Below are positions 47,601-60,163 of a stretch of DNA of 64,000 nt, piece by piece. The stretch's first letter is position 1. Each line of letters opens with the position of its first letter. The notes beneath the pieces are model-generated. The model made no database searches and was not told the DNA's origin. It was given only the letters and a program-made list of their open reading frames with translations. Source of the stretch: Casuarius casuarius (Eukaryota; Chordata; Aves; Casuariiformes; Casuariidae); the NCBI GenBank assembly GCA_003342895.1, contig PTFA01000010.1, positions 9,491,286 to 9,555,285 of the forward strand, read 5' to 3'. The translations under genes and the position numbers were made by a program.

Positions 47601-48543
47601 GCAAACACATTTCTGCTGAGCAGTTCTTGCAGATTGCTCAGAGGAACTATTCTTTCAGGTGTTTATTATTCACAGTCCACTGTTTGCCCTAAAACTCACA
47701 TTAGTTACACAGTATCTTTTCTACTTCCTGAGCTGATAACTTCCAAGCCCAAAGGAGCAAGTAAGCTGTGTGTGATCATTCCCTGTATAAATATTTGTGC
47801 AAAAACATATCTAAGCACAAGTACTTACAATGTGCTCTCTTGCTGAGGTCATTATTTTGAACAAAAATTTGCCTGAGTGTTCACAGATGTAAAATAAAAG
47901 GGCAACAGCTACCCATTTAAACCAGTTTGTGATTTAAGGTAGGTTTTTTTTTTTTTTAATATGGATTACCCGGTTATAATATGTATTAGGCTGATATATC
48001 TAGATTTCAGAGGGATTGTTGGTAGTAGGCATGCATAGCAAAAGTTTACCAAATTAGGGAAGGACTAGATCTCTGGGAATTGAACAATTTACATGTACTG
48101 TTGAGTGTGTTTTAAGTGGTAGAGCATTTGGTAACTAGAGTTAGCCACTGGATGTCACTGTTGTTCCGCAAGTGAAAAATAAGTATATCGTTGAGACTTG
48201 GTACCTTCTTTCCTTTTGTGTAATGCACTGGTAATACTTTCGGAAAAGGTAATCTCTAAAGCAAGAAATATGAAGTTATGCACATCATTAAAAAAAGGTC
48301 GTTAAATTTCCATTATTTCAGAGGAAGGTCCTCCTGGCTTGGGAGGTATTAATAGTACTGGTAGGTCTGTAATAGCTGAGATCCCTTATGTGACAGCAAT
48401 AAACCAGACATTAGAAGTGCTCTGAGAAGAAGTGTTTTCCCATACAGTATAAACTACTAATGCAACATTAAATAAACTTTAGTTTTACAACCTTTTATGT
48501 ATTTTCTATCATGTCTCTCATTTCTCTTTTCATTTCTTCTCAG
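40096..48543 (+). other. VWF: Intron 30
   Basis: At 8.4 kb this is the largest intron here. It contains a TG/AG microsatellite (44576-44660), T-runs (42771-42783, 46866-46876, 47077-47087, 47945-47957) and otherwise AT-rich unique sequence. I found no convincing gene, RNA or transposon in 40100-44570 or 44660-48540, although diverged repeats could escape reading by eye. The acceptor is tttctcttttcatttcttctcag. Confidence 0.8.
44576..44660 (+). repeat. (TG)n(AG)n compound microsatellite
   Basis: A run of gt repeats with one ct break is followed by ga repeats and then gaca/gaga units, 85 bases in total. It is likely polymorphic. Confidence 0.96.
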
Positions 48544-48687
48544 GAAAAGCCATTGATTTTGTAGTTCAGAATGCCGTGCTGGAATCCCATGGAGGGCGAC
48601 CCAATGCATCGAAGGTAGCAATAATCATTGTATCAGAGAAATCAGAAGACACTGTGGAGACTGCTGCACTTTCTGCAAGAATGAACA
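48544..48687 (+). CDS. VWF: VWF exon 31 (A3)
   Basis: This 144-base exon (phase 1 on both sides) encodes GKAIDFVVQNAVLESHGGR, then PNASKVAIIIVSEKSEDTV and ETAALSARMN. The His of ESHGGRP (48588-48590) equals human His1786, a collagen-contact residue whose variants cause collagen-binding defects. The following PNAS contains an N-glycan sequon (48603-48611); human has PGAS. The donor gtaaat is moderate. Confidence 0.96.
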
Positions 48688-49726
48688 GTAAATCTCCTTT
48701 CACTGTTACTATTTTTACTCAGAGTTGCTGTTTTAAAAATAGTGCATTAGGATAGAGGGTGCCAAATTAAGACATCGGTATGTTCGGATGAGTTCACTAT
48801 TATAGCCTGAGTGTGTAATGGTAATGGTAAGGAATGGTAAGGGTAAGGAACAGGCCTGAACAAAACCTGCCTGATGAGGATGCTTCTGAATTATAGGTAA
48901 GTTCAGGACCAACACGTAGTTTAAGTTGAACACCTTCCATAGGACTCACAAATTTGTAGCATCTCATTTTTCCAGTCCCAATGGATAGGCAAGGATGACA
49001 GAAATGTGATTTAATGTTATAATGATTTAACAATTTAATGTTATAAATTCAACACTATTGCAGTATGGCAAATCTTAAAAGATTCATAAGTACAGCGAGA
49101 AGTTGTTGGTCTGATTCACCACTGACATATTCAGGAATGTTCTTTTGGTATCAACGTGTACTGCATGATGTTTTTGTAAGTTTTCTGGCTGTAGTCTCCA
49201 CACCTCTTAGTCTTTCATATCCCTAGTTCCTGAGGAGAAAACTTTGGTGTTCAACTGAGGAACAGAGGTTTCCTTTGTAGATTGCTTTGGAAGCTATTGA
49301 ATCAAGCATGGCTTAAATAGTAAACAATATTTTTAAATGAAATGGCTTGAAAATAATACAATTACCATATACATGAAAAAAGAAAACGAGTTGAGATTTT
49401 TCATTATGTTAAAAAAAAAAAAAAAAAAAAAAAGTGACTCTTTTGTCATTAAGCATCCTGATGCTATTTGTGGACCCTGCATGATCTTATTGTGCTTGGG
49501 ACTGATAGAGTTTGTCTTAATTAACACTGTGATTAGAACATAGTCATTTCTGCCTTGAGTCGCCTTTAGCCTATGGGGAGGGAGTGATGCAAATAATACA
49601 CAAAAATTGACTTTGGAAAGAAACCTTTCTCAGTTCTGTTTTAAGCTGAAACAAACAAACAAAGAGAAAGGCTTTCCTTCTCCTGTCTGTTACCAATTTA
49701 AAGCCTTTTTAAAAAATCTTTTTCAG
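48688..49726 (+). other. VWF: Intron 31
   Basis: This 1.04 kb intron contains an A23 run (49411-49433). No retroelement body is recognised beside it. The acceptor is aatctttttcag. Confidence 0.83.
49411..49433 (+). repeat. A23 homopolymer
   Basis: Twenty-three consecutive A residues lie about 290 bases before exon 32. There is no recognisable SINE upstream. Confidence 0.95.
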
Positions 49727-49891
49727 GAGTGTCCTTGTTTCCTATTGGAGTTGGGAGCAGATATGATGAAGAACAACTCAGGACTTTGACTGGGCCATCT
49801 GCTGCTAACAGAATCACGAGGCTTCAAAATTTTGAAGACTTAACCAATATGGTCACACTGAATGGTGAATTTATCAATAAACTGTGCATGG
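49727..49891 (+). CDS. VWF: VWF exon 32 (end of A3)
   Basis: This 165-base exon (phase 1 on both sides) encodes RVSLFPIGVGSRYDEEQLR, then TLTGPSAANRITRLQNFED and LTNMVTLNGEFINKLCM. It aligns without gaps to human RVTVFPIGIGDRYDAAQLR and LPTMVTLGNSFLHKLC apart from local substitutions. The final Cys closes the A3 loop. The donor is gtaagt. Confidence 0.97.
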
Positions 49892-52312
49892 GTAAGTCCA
49901 GTGTAGTTGTAGCTTCATAACTTGAGCCAAAACAAAAATCAAAATGCAAAACCAATTGATAGAGGGCAATACACTAGAATCTTTATTCCGCTGTTGATTA
50001 ACTTAACTTTTACTTAATTTCAGACAACAGTCCAATGATTTTGCTTATGTTGAGAAGTCAGCCTGGTTTGTGAGACAATGTTTGACTGACATTTGTCATG
50101 AATGCTAATCCAGACCACTGCCAGCACTTAGGCGTAAAACTGAACTTGAACCTTGTCAGCATGTTGCTAACAGCTATTCTCTTACACCAACTCTCAGCAG
50201 GATTTTTAAAAATGCTTAGACCTACAATTTCAAGAGATATCATCTAATTAATAGTCAGGGCTAATCAGTAGCCAAAGGACACCAGGAAAGCTCAAACTAT
50301 CATGAATGAATAGGGCCATGCTATAAAATGTTGAAAGTTATTTGTGAGTAAAGATTTCAAATTACGTATTTTTCTCCATAGATCTATACATTGTTATGTG
50401 TATGTCTATAAAGAATTCAGCCAAGTGGTAAGGAAACAAAGAATAACAAAGAATTAACTGTTTCTAGGAAAATGCATACCATGGAGGGAAAAAAATGTAA
50501 AATATTTTAAATGTTCTTCACTTGCATGTAACACTGCCTACCATCTAAGGAAACTTGCTTCAACTCTGGCCAATATTTTACTTTTGTTGCCTTCTTGGTC
50601 TGTGTGTTTATAAGTGTTTATTACTGATGTTGTTGTTATTTCTATTACAACAGCATCTATATGTCCTCTCTGCAAACCACTATCTCATTGTATTAGTCAT
50701 TGCACAGATTTTTACCAGTTTGCTAGTGCTCAGTTAGATCTCTGTTAAAATAAGCGTCCTTTTTTGCAGAGCAAAGTACCACTAAGAGTGAGGAAGTTAC
50801 AGAGTGCACATGGTCCAGCTTAGAGATATCCGATCAGTCTCCACTGGGATCACTTCTGGCATTTGAAAATCTCTCCAGAGCTTCAAACAGCTGCCATTTT
50901 CTAGAATTAAACAGCTGCCATTTTCTTTCTTAAAAATAAGCTTTTAAAGATACGTTTCCTCTCCTCACACTGTAAAATATTTGATTTTCTTGCCCTGAAT
51001 TACATTGATCCAAGATATAGGAAGGGGAGCAGGAATTTGAAACCGGTGACTAGTTTCTTATTGCAATTTATGCTATAACCCATTGCTGCTAGAGGTGGAA
51101 GCTCTACATTGTTATAAAGCCCATATCCAGCTTTTCCAAGTGTATGTTCAAAAAGATGAATGATAAATGTCTTATATTAGACACCTAAACCTGAAAAATT
51201 TGTCTCTCTCTTTTGCTAATGATAAATCCTGATATATTAGATCTTAAAACCATGCCTCTGCTATGGACTGGGAAACGATCTTCTATTTTTCTTTCTTTTT
51301 TTGTTTTAAGTTTCTTGCAGTCTTTAAAGCATAATTTTCCCCTCCAGACTCATATAGTTGGATTTGTTGTATGAAGGGAGTCTAACTTTATAGATGGAAG
51401 TGTACCAAAAATAATACTATTAAAAAAGTTTAAAAGATTTCCTAAATGCTTTCAAAATACATTACTTGTCCTAGAAAAGACTGAGCATACAGGGAATATA
51501 TGCTAGCATAGCTTGGTATTGTGTAAAGGGGTTGCTACTCAGTGCTTCAATTTCCTAGACACGTGCTAATCAAATTGTCATACCATACCACTTGCATGAA
51601 ATGACCTTCCTTATATCTGTAGGTGTATTATGAGAGCATGTAGACATAGAAACTGTGATTTAATGGTACCATGTGAATATCTAAGTGATTATATCAACAA
51701 CTGGCCATCATAGTAATGTCCGAATATAACATACCTGAATTTAAACATGAGTATTCTTGTTGCAGCTAGTGATATCTTTAAGATTTGTCAGCAACTTAAG
51801 TATCATGGGGTCACTGTCTGTGTCTATCTTTCTATGTATACCAAAAGTTTGTGTGTGTGTAAATTCTTATCACTTGTTAATTACCAAAAATATTCTTGAT
51901 TTAGAACAAGATCCAGCAGTATGGCTGGACCCTGCCTCAGAGAACATACACGCTAAAGCCGTGGTCTTCTATTAAGTAGCATCTGGGCAGAGCTGTATGT
52001 CAATACAAAGATCGCTGTAGACTCACAGCCTAGCTGGTGCAATAGCTGTTGTTCATAGGGTATTTTGGGACCAACATTGTTGTGGAAGTCAGGTAATGCT
52101 AGCAGTAACAAAGTTTATGTGCTCTTTGGCTTACTCTTATACACTTTGGACAAACGCCAATGGTCTTCAAGTGGGAATTCTCATGGTCTAACACAAGAAT
52201 GTTTCTTATAATCTAAGCCATGTTTTTAAATAATATACCCATATTTTAGTGACTATCACTTAAAAGCCTGGATAATGGAGTGGGATAGCCAAAAGATGTC
52301 TTTCTCTTTCAG
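49892..52312 (+). other. VWF: Intron 32
   Basis: This 2.4 kb intron has an 18-base direct repeat (aaacagctgccattttct) at 50885-50902 and 50909-50926. Otherwise it is AT-rich unique sequence. The acceptor is gtctttctctttcag. Confidence 0.82.
50885..50926 (+). repeat. 18-base direct repeat
   Basis: The string aaacagctgccattttct occurs twice with a spacing of 24 bases. It is a small local duplication. Confidence 0.95.
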
Positions 52313-52356
52313 ACCCTCTCAGAGAATGTATAGACGAGGATGGGAACATAAAGAAA
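52313..52356 (+). CDS. VWF: VWF exon 33 (44-base micro-exon, A3-D4 linker)
   Basis: Only 44 bases, phase 1 in and phase 0 out. It encodes DPLRECIDEDGNIKK, matching human GFVRICMDEDGNEKR. The exon is bounded by a strong pyrimidine-tract acceptor and gtaagt, and it restores phase between exons 32 and 34, so it is real despite its size. It begins the D4N region that follows A3. The neighbouring introns are 2.4 and 4.1 kb, so correct recognition depends on its strong splice sites. Confidence 0.95.
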
Positions 52357-53829
52357 GTAAGTGTATTTCCTGTGTCCTCCATCTGGCTTTCAAGTTTAAA
52401 AAAAAAAAAAAAAGAAAGCATAGTGTGTTGCCTTTCTTTTTTTTTGGAAAAGCTCTTAGTGTTTGTTTGCAGAACAGCTTTTACTAATCCTGAGAAAATG
52501 CTCAGAAATGTTAGTAAGCTTGTCTGATCTCTCAAAAGTAATCTTCTCTGAGAAAGGAATGACATAGATGTTATAAATGGCTTGGGTGCATGAATATCAG
52601 GTGAAATGCCACAGGTTTTGACTTTTTACACATTTTCTAGTAGGGGTCAGGTCCTAGGATTTATCTTGAATTTTCAGTATGTTAAAAATATTACTTTCAT
52701 TTTTCCCTTGAGAGCACATGACTGTAAGGAAGGATGTGGCTAACAAGAAAATACTGATGAATTGTCTAGACACAGGAAAATGTATGTATTTATACCAAAG
52801 TTGCCTTATAAGGTTGACCTTGGCCAGCCAACCAGATAACATAGGAGTTAAAAACTTCAACTAGACCAGACACAAAGTATAACCTCGTGGCTTTGAGGCT
52901 GCCAACCTAATTAAGAAAAAACAAAATAAAAAAATCAAACTTGAAAAATCTCAAAACTTCTGTTCTTAATTAAAAAAAAAACCTGCTAATACAAATGAAG
53001 TTTCAAATTCATGTCATTCATTTGAATTGCATGTGTCCACGCTTCTGGGTTCCTAAGAACAGGCACAGGTACATGTAGGTAAGTGCTGGGAAGCTTAAAT
53101 TTGAACTTCAAACGTGAGTCAGGTTTCACTTTTTTGGTAATCAATTCAAGCACAATTTCTGTACTGATTAAAATGCTTTTGGAAGGAAAAAGGCCAGGTC
53201 CCAATCCATACGAAAATGAACCGTACTTTAAAATGGTTGGTGGCCTATTGAGGGATTCTTTTGTTACTTCTTCTGTCAGCCAGAAAAAAACGGGAGTTAG
53301 AAGGCACTGCAAACATGTTAACCCATGCCTTTTGGAGCAGACTGTTCAGCGTCTTGTGATGCCTACAGTACAAAGTGAAACTGTTCTGCCTCTGGTGCTC
53401 AATACCTGCACCTTTAATTTCTGTGCTGACTCTTGGGTAGTAATGTGCCGTTGTTAGCTTGTTGCCCTCTTCCACCCGAGTCTACAAATCCATAGCACTG
53501 AAGAATCAAGGTCCTTTCCTAATTCAGGAAACACAGGCTGTTACATCAGGTCTATAATATTTTCAGGCATTATTCAGAGTTAGTGCAGGAGAGACAGTTG
53601 TCCCAGTGGGCCTTCTGTCATGCACCTGGAAACTGTGGGAAGTAATGTCTAGAGCTGCTGACCTCTTGCAGTTTTCAAGGAAATCAAAGTTCTCAGAATC
53701 AAAAATCTGAGCCTAAATGTGATCTAATATCAGAAGTGGTAGGATTCATTACATGTTTTTGTTATTATCTCCACCCTGGAAATGATTGTTGAAGGAAAAT
53801 TCGTGGTTAAGTTCACTGTTAGTAGTATA

Positions 53830-54190
53830 GGGATAGAAGATCGAGCATGCTAGGTCAGACCAAAACATCCATCCAACCCACTGTCTGAGGTGGCCAAAAA
53901 TAGGAGTCACACAAGAATATAAGTAAGAACTCCAGAACTGTCCTAGCCTTGAACAATTTGTGGCTTGGGATTCCCTGAGCCACAACCAGTGTCTTCTTGT
54001 GTTTAACAGTTCTGGAGAATTTTCTCTTCTATGAATTTGTTCGGTCATCCCTTGAATCCATGCAAGTTTTTAGTTCTAATGATGTCCTGTGGCAAGGAGT
54101 TCCTTAGCTCTAAATGCAGGTTGTGTAAAAGGGTGTTTTTTAGTGTGATTTAAATTCGCCACATGCTAGAATATGTGAATGAGTATTGTT
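53830..54190 (-). mobile_element. Old CR1-family LINE segment, antisense
   Basis: Sequential landmarks match the sauropsid CR1 3' region in reverse: ctaggtcagaccaaaacatc, ccatccaacccactgtctga, ggtggccaaaaatagga, then further on tgatgtcctgtggcaaggag, ttccttagctctaaatgca and gttgtgtaaaagggtgtt. These correspond to the well-known 'gggtcagaccaatggtcca...tggcaacgagttcca...gttgtgtgaag' layout. Divergence is high, so the insertion is old. Confidence 0.75.
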
Positions 54191-56352
54191 AGTGAAGATT
54201 TTTTTTAACGTAGTTAATTCTGACCAGGCATAAAGGCAATCATAGCTGTACAGATCACTTCATTATGAAGTGTTCCCATTATAAGACATAACTGAATATG
54301 TATACTTTTATCTGTCTTACGCATTTCTGGTCTTTGTATGGAGGAAAAATGATGTTCCTAAACTAGCAGTTACAGTAACAGAACTTTTTTAGCATTGTTC
54401 AGCACCTGATTTAAAGAGAACAAACAATCAAGGAAAACCATGACCAAGTTCAAGGCTACCAGTTGATGAATTCAGTCAAGATACAAGACTTTCTTTGCTG
54501 TGATTTGTGGTAACAGAAAGAGTGTATAAGTCTAGGCCGGTAGATGCAGCACTCCCTCAGAGAGGAAGTCAGAGTCTTTATCTGGTGTGCTGGCAGGCTC
54601 ATCTGTTTCAGCTGATTTATCCTTTGCTATTTAGAAACTTCTGCTTTTTCTTTCCTTTCTGTCCTGTTTTCACTCCTACGATTTCATATCAATTGGGATT
54701 TAGGCTTTCTTTGTCTTCAGAGTCCCTATGTTTTTCTGCTCACCAGAATTCTTGGCTTTGGATATTTCAATTGACGTTTTTGTTTTAATGTGTTGTGCTT
54801 TGCTTTTCTTGTCCAGCTCTTAGATATTTTCCAGTGGATTTCCTATAATGGAGTGAAATAAAAATAATTAAATATGTAGGGAAACCAAAGTGCCCTTGGC
54901 CAAATTTGCACAGCTGTATATGTACCCTTCCAAGTGCTTCACTTTCAGGGCGTTGTAGGCGAGAAAAGTGTAATAAAAAAAAATTCAATTTCTTACTATC
55001 TAAATATTTTTTCCACACTTGAAGTTTCTCACATGACTTTTCACCACTTCCTTTAGGCTCAAAAGCCTGAAAAATACTAAGCTGCTTTCAAGGCAAGTTC
55101 CCTCTCAAAGTCCCAAAGCGTACAAAGAATGCCCAAGAAATTTGCACATATTTAATATATGGTTGCAAATTTAGCAGTTCTCTTTTAGAACTAATGGTAT
55201 CTCGTAGTTCGGAGCTGCAGAACAATACTTCTACATCATTATTCTTGGTTTGCACACTGGTGCCAGGAATAGACCATGAATTATGCCATATCTACCTACG
55301 TATTTTGCCACTTTGCTCATCTCTTTCGTAGGAACTACAGATAGCTGAAAGAGAGAGATTGGGAAATAACCTCTCTGTCAGAAACATCTTTTCCTCCCCA
55401 CACACTTCTGCGTGTGCCTATCAAAAACTACTATCCAATGCATAGAACCACTGTCTTCATTATTAATAGTATTTCTGACTTCACCTCTGTAGCTATGGGT
55501 CTGGAAAGGGCAATTTCCTGCATTTTGAGGTTGATATTCTTGGCAATATAGTCCTCGGGATGAACACTGTATTTGAAAGTTACTGAGCCTATTTAGGCTC
55601 ACATTAGAGATCTGTGGGATTTGGGCCAGAGAGCTCCACTTTTTTCAGATACGAATACTGAGAAATTCCAGACTGTGACCACATCTATTTCTCTGTGATA
55701 CGTAGTATGTAGTCCTGGAGCTTTAAGACTTAGACTGACTATCCTTTAGAAGATGAGAATGTATTTTACATTTTATTTTTAATTTTATAAGAACATTGCA
55801 TTTATCTAATGACCTTAATCCAGTAAAGGAGCAATTTCCATTCAAAAAGGGAGAAATCTTTTAAAAGTTTTGGAGTTGCAGATAAAATAACTAGAGTATT
55901 CCAGGCCTTACTAGTTTGGACGAAATCTCGTTACATCCTGCTGTGCCATGACCATCTGTGCTCAGAGCACTTTCTAAAATAATTTTATGGCTTATGAAAA
56001 CTAAAGGCTTTGACATTTAAAGAAAAGCTAAAGGGAATTCTTTATTGACTATGCTATCCATGCATGCTGCAGGGTGACTCAGCTAACAATAGATGGAATA
56101 CCAGATATTTCATTCTGTTGTAGCAAAGCATCTCCTATTCTAGACTATTATCTTTTGCTTGGAATTTTGGAGTCTATTTCTTGCAGTGTTGCTACATTTA
56201 ACTTTCTCATGCTCATGAAATCATGAAATCTTTAATACACTGTGTGCTATTATTTATCTTTAATTATCCAAGACTAGTCTGAGTAGCACTGCTGTCAGTG
56301 TCACTTCACTAGCTAGCTGTAGGTTACAGAGCAGAGTGTGGTAGCAACCAAG

Positions 56353-56374
56353 TTTTTTTTTTTTTTTTTTTTTT
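56353..56374 (+). repeat. T22 homopolymer
   Basis: Twenty-two consecutive T lie about 45 bases before the exon 34 acceptor and could extend its polypyrimidine context. Confidence 0.95.
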
Positions 56375-56419
56375 CTTGTGTTCTTTTTGTTCATTAAATA
56401 TCTCCATCTCCTTATCTAG

Positions 56420-56597
56420 CCTGGTGATAAATGGACATTACCGGATCAGTGCCATACGGTGACGTGCTTTCCAGGTGATTACACAGTTCTGGAGAGCCAC
56501 CAGATTAACTGTGAGAGGATGCCGAAACCTGTGTGTCACAGCAATCTCCCTGCTGTTAAGGTTGAAGAAACGTGTGGCTGCCGATGGGTGTGTCCTT
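56420..56597 (+). CDS. VWF: VWF exon 34 (D4N)
   Basis: This 178-base exon (phase 0 to phase 1) encodes [19 protein letters not shown], then [19 protein letters not shown] and [21 protein letters not shown]. Human aligns as [19 protein letters not shown] and [18 protein letters not shown]. All cysteines match. It forms the D4N module before VWD4. The donor is gtgagt. Confidence 0.97.
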
Positions 56598-58880
56598 GTG
56601 AGTAACTTTCTTTGCATGTATGTTCCCCTCTCCTCATCACTTAAAATGTTTGTCAGAAACAAATGAACAGAACACAGAGCTGCCAAATCATTGTAAAAAT
56701 CAAAGGAGATTGAAGTGGGATGAATTGAACACTGTATACCAGTTGAACAAATGGTCTCTTGAATGAGAGTCTCACTGATGCCTGGAGTGTGCAGTATATT
56801 TGCAGCATATTTGCAAGTTCAGGACCATTACAAGCTTATTTTTCGTATTACAATAACTACAATGCTTTGTTGGAGAATCTCACATGCACTTTCCAAAGCT
56901 GTCTGAACTGGAAAGTGGGGTGTATGGAGAAAAAGAAAAAAAGAAATTTATCTGAGCAAACTATAAGCTATTGATGTATTCTTTGTTGATCTCTAGGCTT
57001 TAGGGTTTGGTCTGACCTCAATCAAGCAAATGTATTAAAGAAACAACAACAAAAAAACACTCCCTGCTTCCATAAGCCTTTACACTGAGAATGTGAGCAG
57101 AAACGGTGAATATTGTGTGATTCATGCTTTGGCTGAGATGACATGGACAGAAATTAGGTGTGCCCACTTGCATTCACAGAGCAGAGGGACTCAACCTGGT
57201 GGCCATTGTTCTGGTCTCTAGAGAGAGATTTCTTAGGAGAATCCCACATGTGAAGGGAAGAGTTGTTTCCACAGGGAGGAACATAAGATGGGAATGATGA
57301 TTTCAAGCAAAAGAACAAGCCAAAGACTCCAGATCACTTTAGCTCTCGGAAAGATGCTCTGACTGCAGTGAAATGGTTGTAGCTGGGGGGTAAGGGAGGG
57401 TGTGATCTGCGGCTCCATGCAGTGCAGCACAGTGTTGCTCTACGGCAGTCACTGGGAGCAGCACTTTGTGGTTGAACTAGGGATAGGCTCAATTGCTGGA
57501 TATTTTGTATGCTTCGGCATGGATTCAATGACCGAGCTGAGCCTCTCCTCCATAGCAGAGGCACTATAGTCATATGCTCAACCTCCATAAAGGAAAAATA
57601 GTCAAGATGTTTATCTTGATTTGAATTAAAAGTCCAAAAGCTCAACTCCAGAAACTTTTAAAGGCCATAGCTGTAGAAAAGGAAGAGTAGCAATGACTGC
57701 CTTTCTGCAGCTCAATCATGTATGCTATTAAAAACAAAATTTGCAAAAATCTAAAAAACTGGAACCTTAGGTATTATTTTCAGTAGTGTTTAAACCCTCT
57801 TCATGGCCTAAATCTCTTTGGCTGTTGATGATACTTTTGAAGATTGGTTTGTATCAAAAGTCACACGATTACTTTAAAAAATAAATTAAAAACCTATAAA
57901 TTTTCTCTCTTTATAATGTATAATCTTAATTAAAAATGTCATCTGCAGAACTCGATGTTTTAAGAACAATTTCTGCGAGAGGCTAATGCAGTGACTGAAA
58001 TATCTAAGCTGGGGAAAGAGATTTGGATCTGTTAGACGTGCAGAATTTTCACACAAGTTTTAGCATGTCATAAAAGCACATTTATTCACGCAGACCCTTT
58101 AAAGCCAACATTTCTATTTTGATATAAATATTCCATAAATGTACAAAGATTTTGGTTGAATCATCTTCAGTATTTTGTGGTGCTTAAAAGATGCATCTAC
58201 CCATAAAAGGTTAACTTGTAATATTTTTCTCCACCCTAAATACATTGATAACAACGTGAAGGCATTACTTTTGGCATTGAAAGCATGTCTCCATAACAAA
58301 TTTCTGAAAGGGCAAAATGAAAATTACTACTTGTAACGTTAGTCACTTGACATGAAAAGACCTTTAGTTGTCTTGAGATTACTGCTGCTTAAAATGAGCT
58401 AACATTTGTTTAGCTCTGTATGAATTTAATGAGGTGTGATAACCCAAGCTTGTATCATGTTGGAAAAGAAGTTAGTCTGTGAGGAAAAGTGATAAGTTTG
58501 TCATAGGTTATGAAAGAGAAAAAGAGTAAAAATTTTTCATTATGCTGATCCCCAATTGATCAAAAACCCCTGTGTAAAATTCACTTGTTTCAAGGCCTTT
58601 CAAGGTGTGAGTGAGCTTCAAGCTAAATGATCCTCTATAAATTTATCCAAACCTTTTGTAATATTAATTGTTCCAGAAAAAGATAATTCAAAAATAAAAA
58701 AAAAAAGTGATTATTTACCAAGGTTTATTTTTAATGATGTGCTGCTGCATTTGCAATTCATTAATTTCCTAGCCTACTAAATAAATTAATTCCACCTGTC
58801 CATAATGATTATGAAGAAATAGTCTAATATGAACAAAAGCAAATGCTTACAAGGCTTCATTTCTTTTCATTGGTTTGCAG
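56598..58880 (+). other. VWF: Intron 34
   Basis: This 2.3 kb AT-rich intron contains short A-runs (57043-57058, 58694-58704). No transposon or gene is recognised. The acceptor is cattggtttgcag. Confidence 0.82.
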
Positions 58881-59101
58881 GTATCTGCATGGGAAGTTCA
58901 TCTCGACACATTGTCACTTTTGATGGGCTGAATTTTAAGCTGACTGGCAACTGTTCCTACACCTTGTTTCAAGATGTACAACATGATGTCGAAGTTCTCC
59001 TCCATGAAGGACCATGCAGAGCAACACCAAAGATGAACTGCATGGACTCTATTGAAGTGAAACATCGTGGTGTGTCCATTCAGCTCTTTAGTGACATGGC
59101 A
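58881..59101 (+). CDS. VWF: VWF exon 35 (start of VWD4)
   Basis: This 221-base exon (phase 1 to phase 0) encodes [57 protein letters not shown] and [17 protein letters not shown]. Human aligns as [31 protein letters not shown] and MKSIEVKHSALSVELHSDM. Asn-Cys-Ser forms a sequon on paper, but the Cys is expected to be disulfide-bonded. It starts the VWD module of D4. The donor is gtaagt. Confidence 0.97.
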
Positions 59102-59182
59102 GTAAGTTGAACACAATGAAGTATCTGTAAGTTGTTTGCTCATGCTATAGAATTTCCAGTTGTGAGGACAGACTTGTTCTGG

Positions 59183-59216
<34 letters not shown>

Positions 59217-60163
59217 CTACTCCCCTTGCAGCCTATTCTTAGGCTTCTAAACAGATGCAAACAAATGCCTCATTTCAATTTCATGATACAAGCTACACTC
59301 ACATAATGAGCCAGGCATATTTGTCTTCTTTTTCTCCCCTTTGTGCTGGTATGACAATGTCAAGAATGTGGAATTTGGTAATGTCTCCCTGATGCTTCTG
59401 CCAGAAAGGCAGGGATTATAGACAAAATATACTGCACCGTTGTTCTCCTCTTTTGGCAGAGGTCCTTTGTACAATATTATCACTTGATGCATGGGAGAGC
59501 AGTCTGTATTCTTCACAAATCTATGCAAGCTATAATCTCTCTAGCACCTGTGTCTCGGTGAAAAGCTAGGGTGTGGGTTGTGACCTTGTGTGCAAGAAAT
59601 TCTTTGAGGATGGACCTCAGTCTTAGAAGAATGGCTGGCTTAGTATGTACTTATTTTATAAGTAGAGACGTATTCAAATTCTATATGATACATTTCCAGT
59701 CTCTAGGTTCTTCAGACATACAGGAATCAGCTGCCTGAAAAGGTGAACTCTTCTGACTTTTGTGTAACAAAATGGGATGGACTAAAACACCTGGGACTGG
59801 TTCTGCGTGGTGATGGGGAGCCTTTGCTTTCACTGGGGTTTAATGATACTCACTGTTCACAGAGAGCGTTTTAACTTCATGGCATTAGATCAGTAGTCTG
59901 TATAGACAGGATGTTGAAAGAATGCACTCTCATGGAAAAGTGTTGAAAAGGTTGTTCATACAATACACAAAATGAACAGTTAAATAATTCTTTACATTTT
60001 TAAGACTCAGCATAAAATTTCAGCTTGCAAAATTGGTTCTTATGTCTAGATTCAGTCAGATCTTCCAGTCCCTGTGAGGTCAAAATGTTATTCAACATAA
60101 AGATTGGATTTATTTTAAAAGTTTGTTAGAACTGATGTGATGATCTTGCCTTTTTGAAAACAG
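59102..60163 (+). other. VWF: Intron 35
   Basis: This 1.06 kb intron contains a T32 run (59185-59216) shortly after exon 35. Nothing else is recognised. The acceptor ttttgaaaacag has a modest pyrimidine tract. Confidence 0.83.
59185..59216 (+). repeat. T32 homopolymer
   Basis: Thirty-two consecutive T. It has the same length as the run in intron 19, without a recognisable element attached. Confidence 0.95.

Larger units (their letters stand above)
52357..56419 (+). other. VWF: Intron 33
   Basis: This 4.1 kb intron contains A15 and T10 runs just after exon 33 (near 52399 and 52437), an old CR1-like segment (about 53830-54190) and a T22 run (56353-56374) near the acceptor. No gene is seen. 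The acceptor is catctccttatctag. Confidence 0.83.

Noticed and set aside
48130..48170. ccactggatgtcactg and similar strings (also 11815 and 6060) as CTCF-like sites
   Set aside because: They lack the GGGGGCG core of the CTCF motif and look more like old repeat ends.
53083..53457. 124-codon plus-strand open frame in intron 33
   Set aside because: There is no similarity to any VWF segment or known family that I recognise, and neighbouring exons already join in phase without it.
58898..59260. 120-codon minus-strand frame containing a lysine run
   Set aside because: The lysines come from the T32 run read backwards, and the rest is antisense of exon 35.
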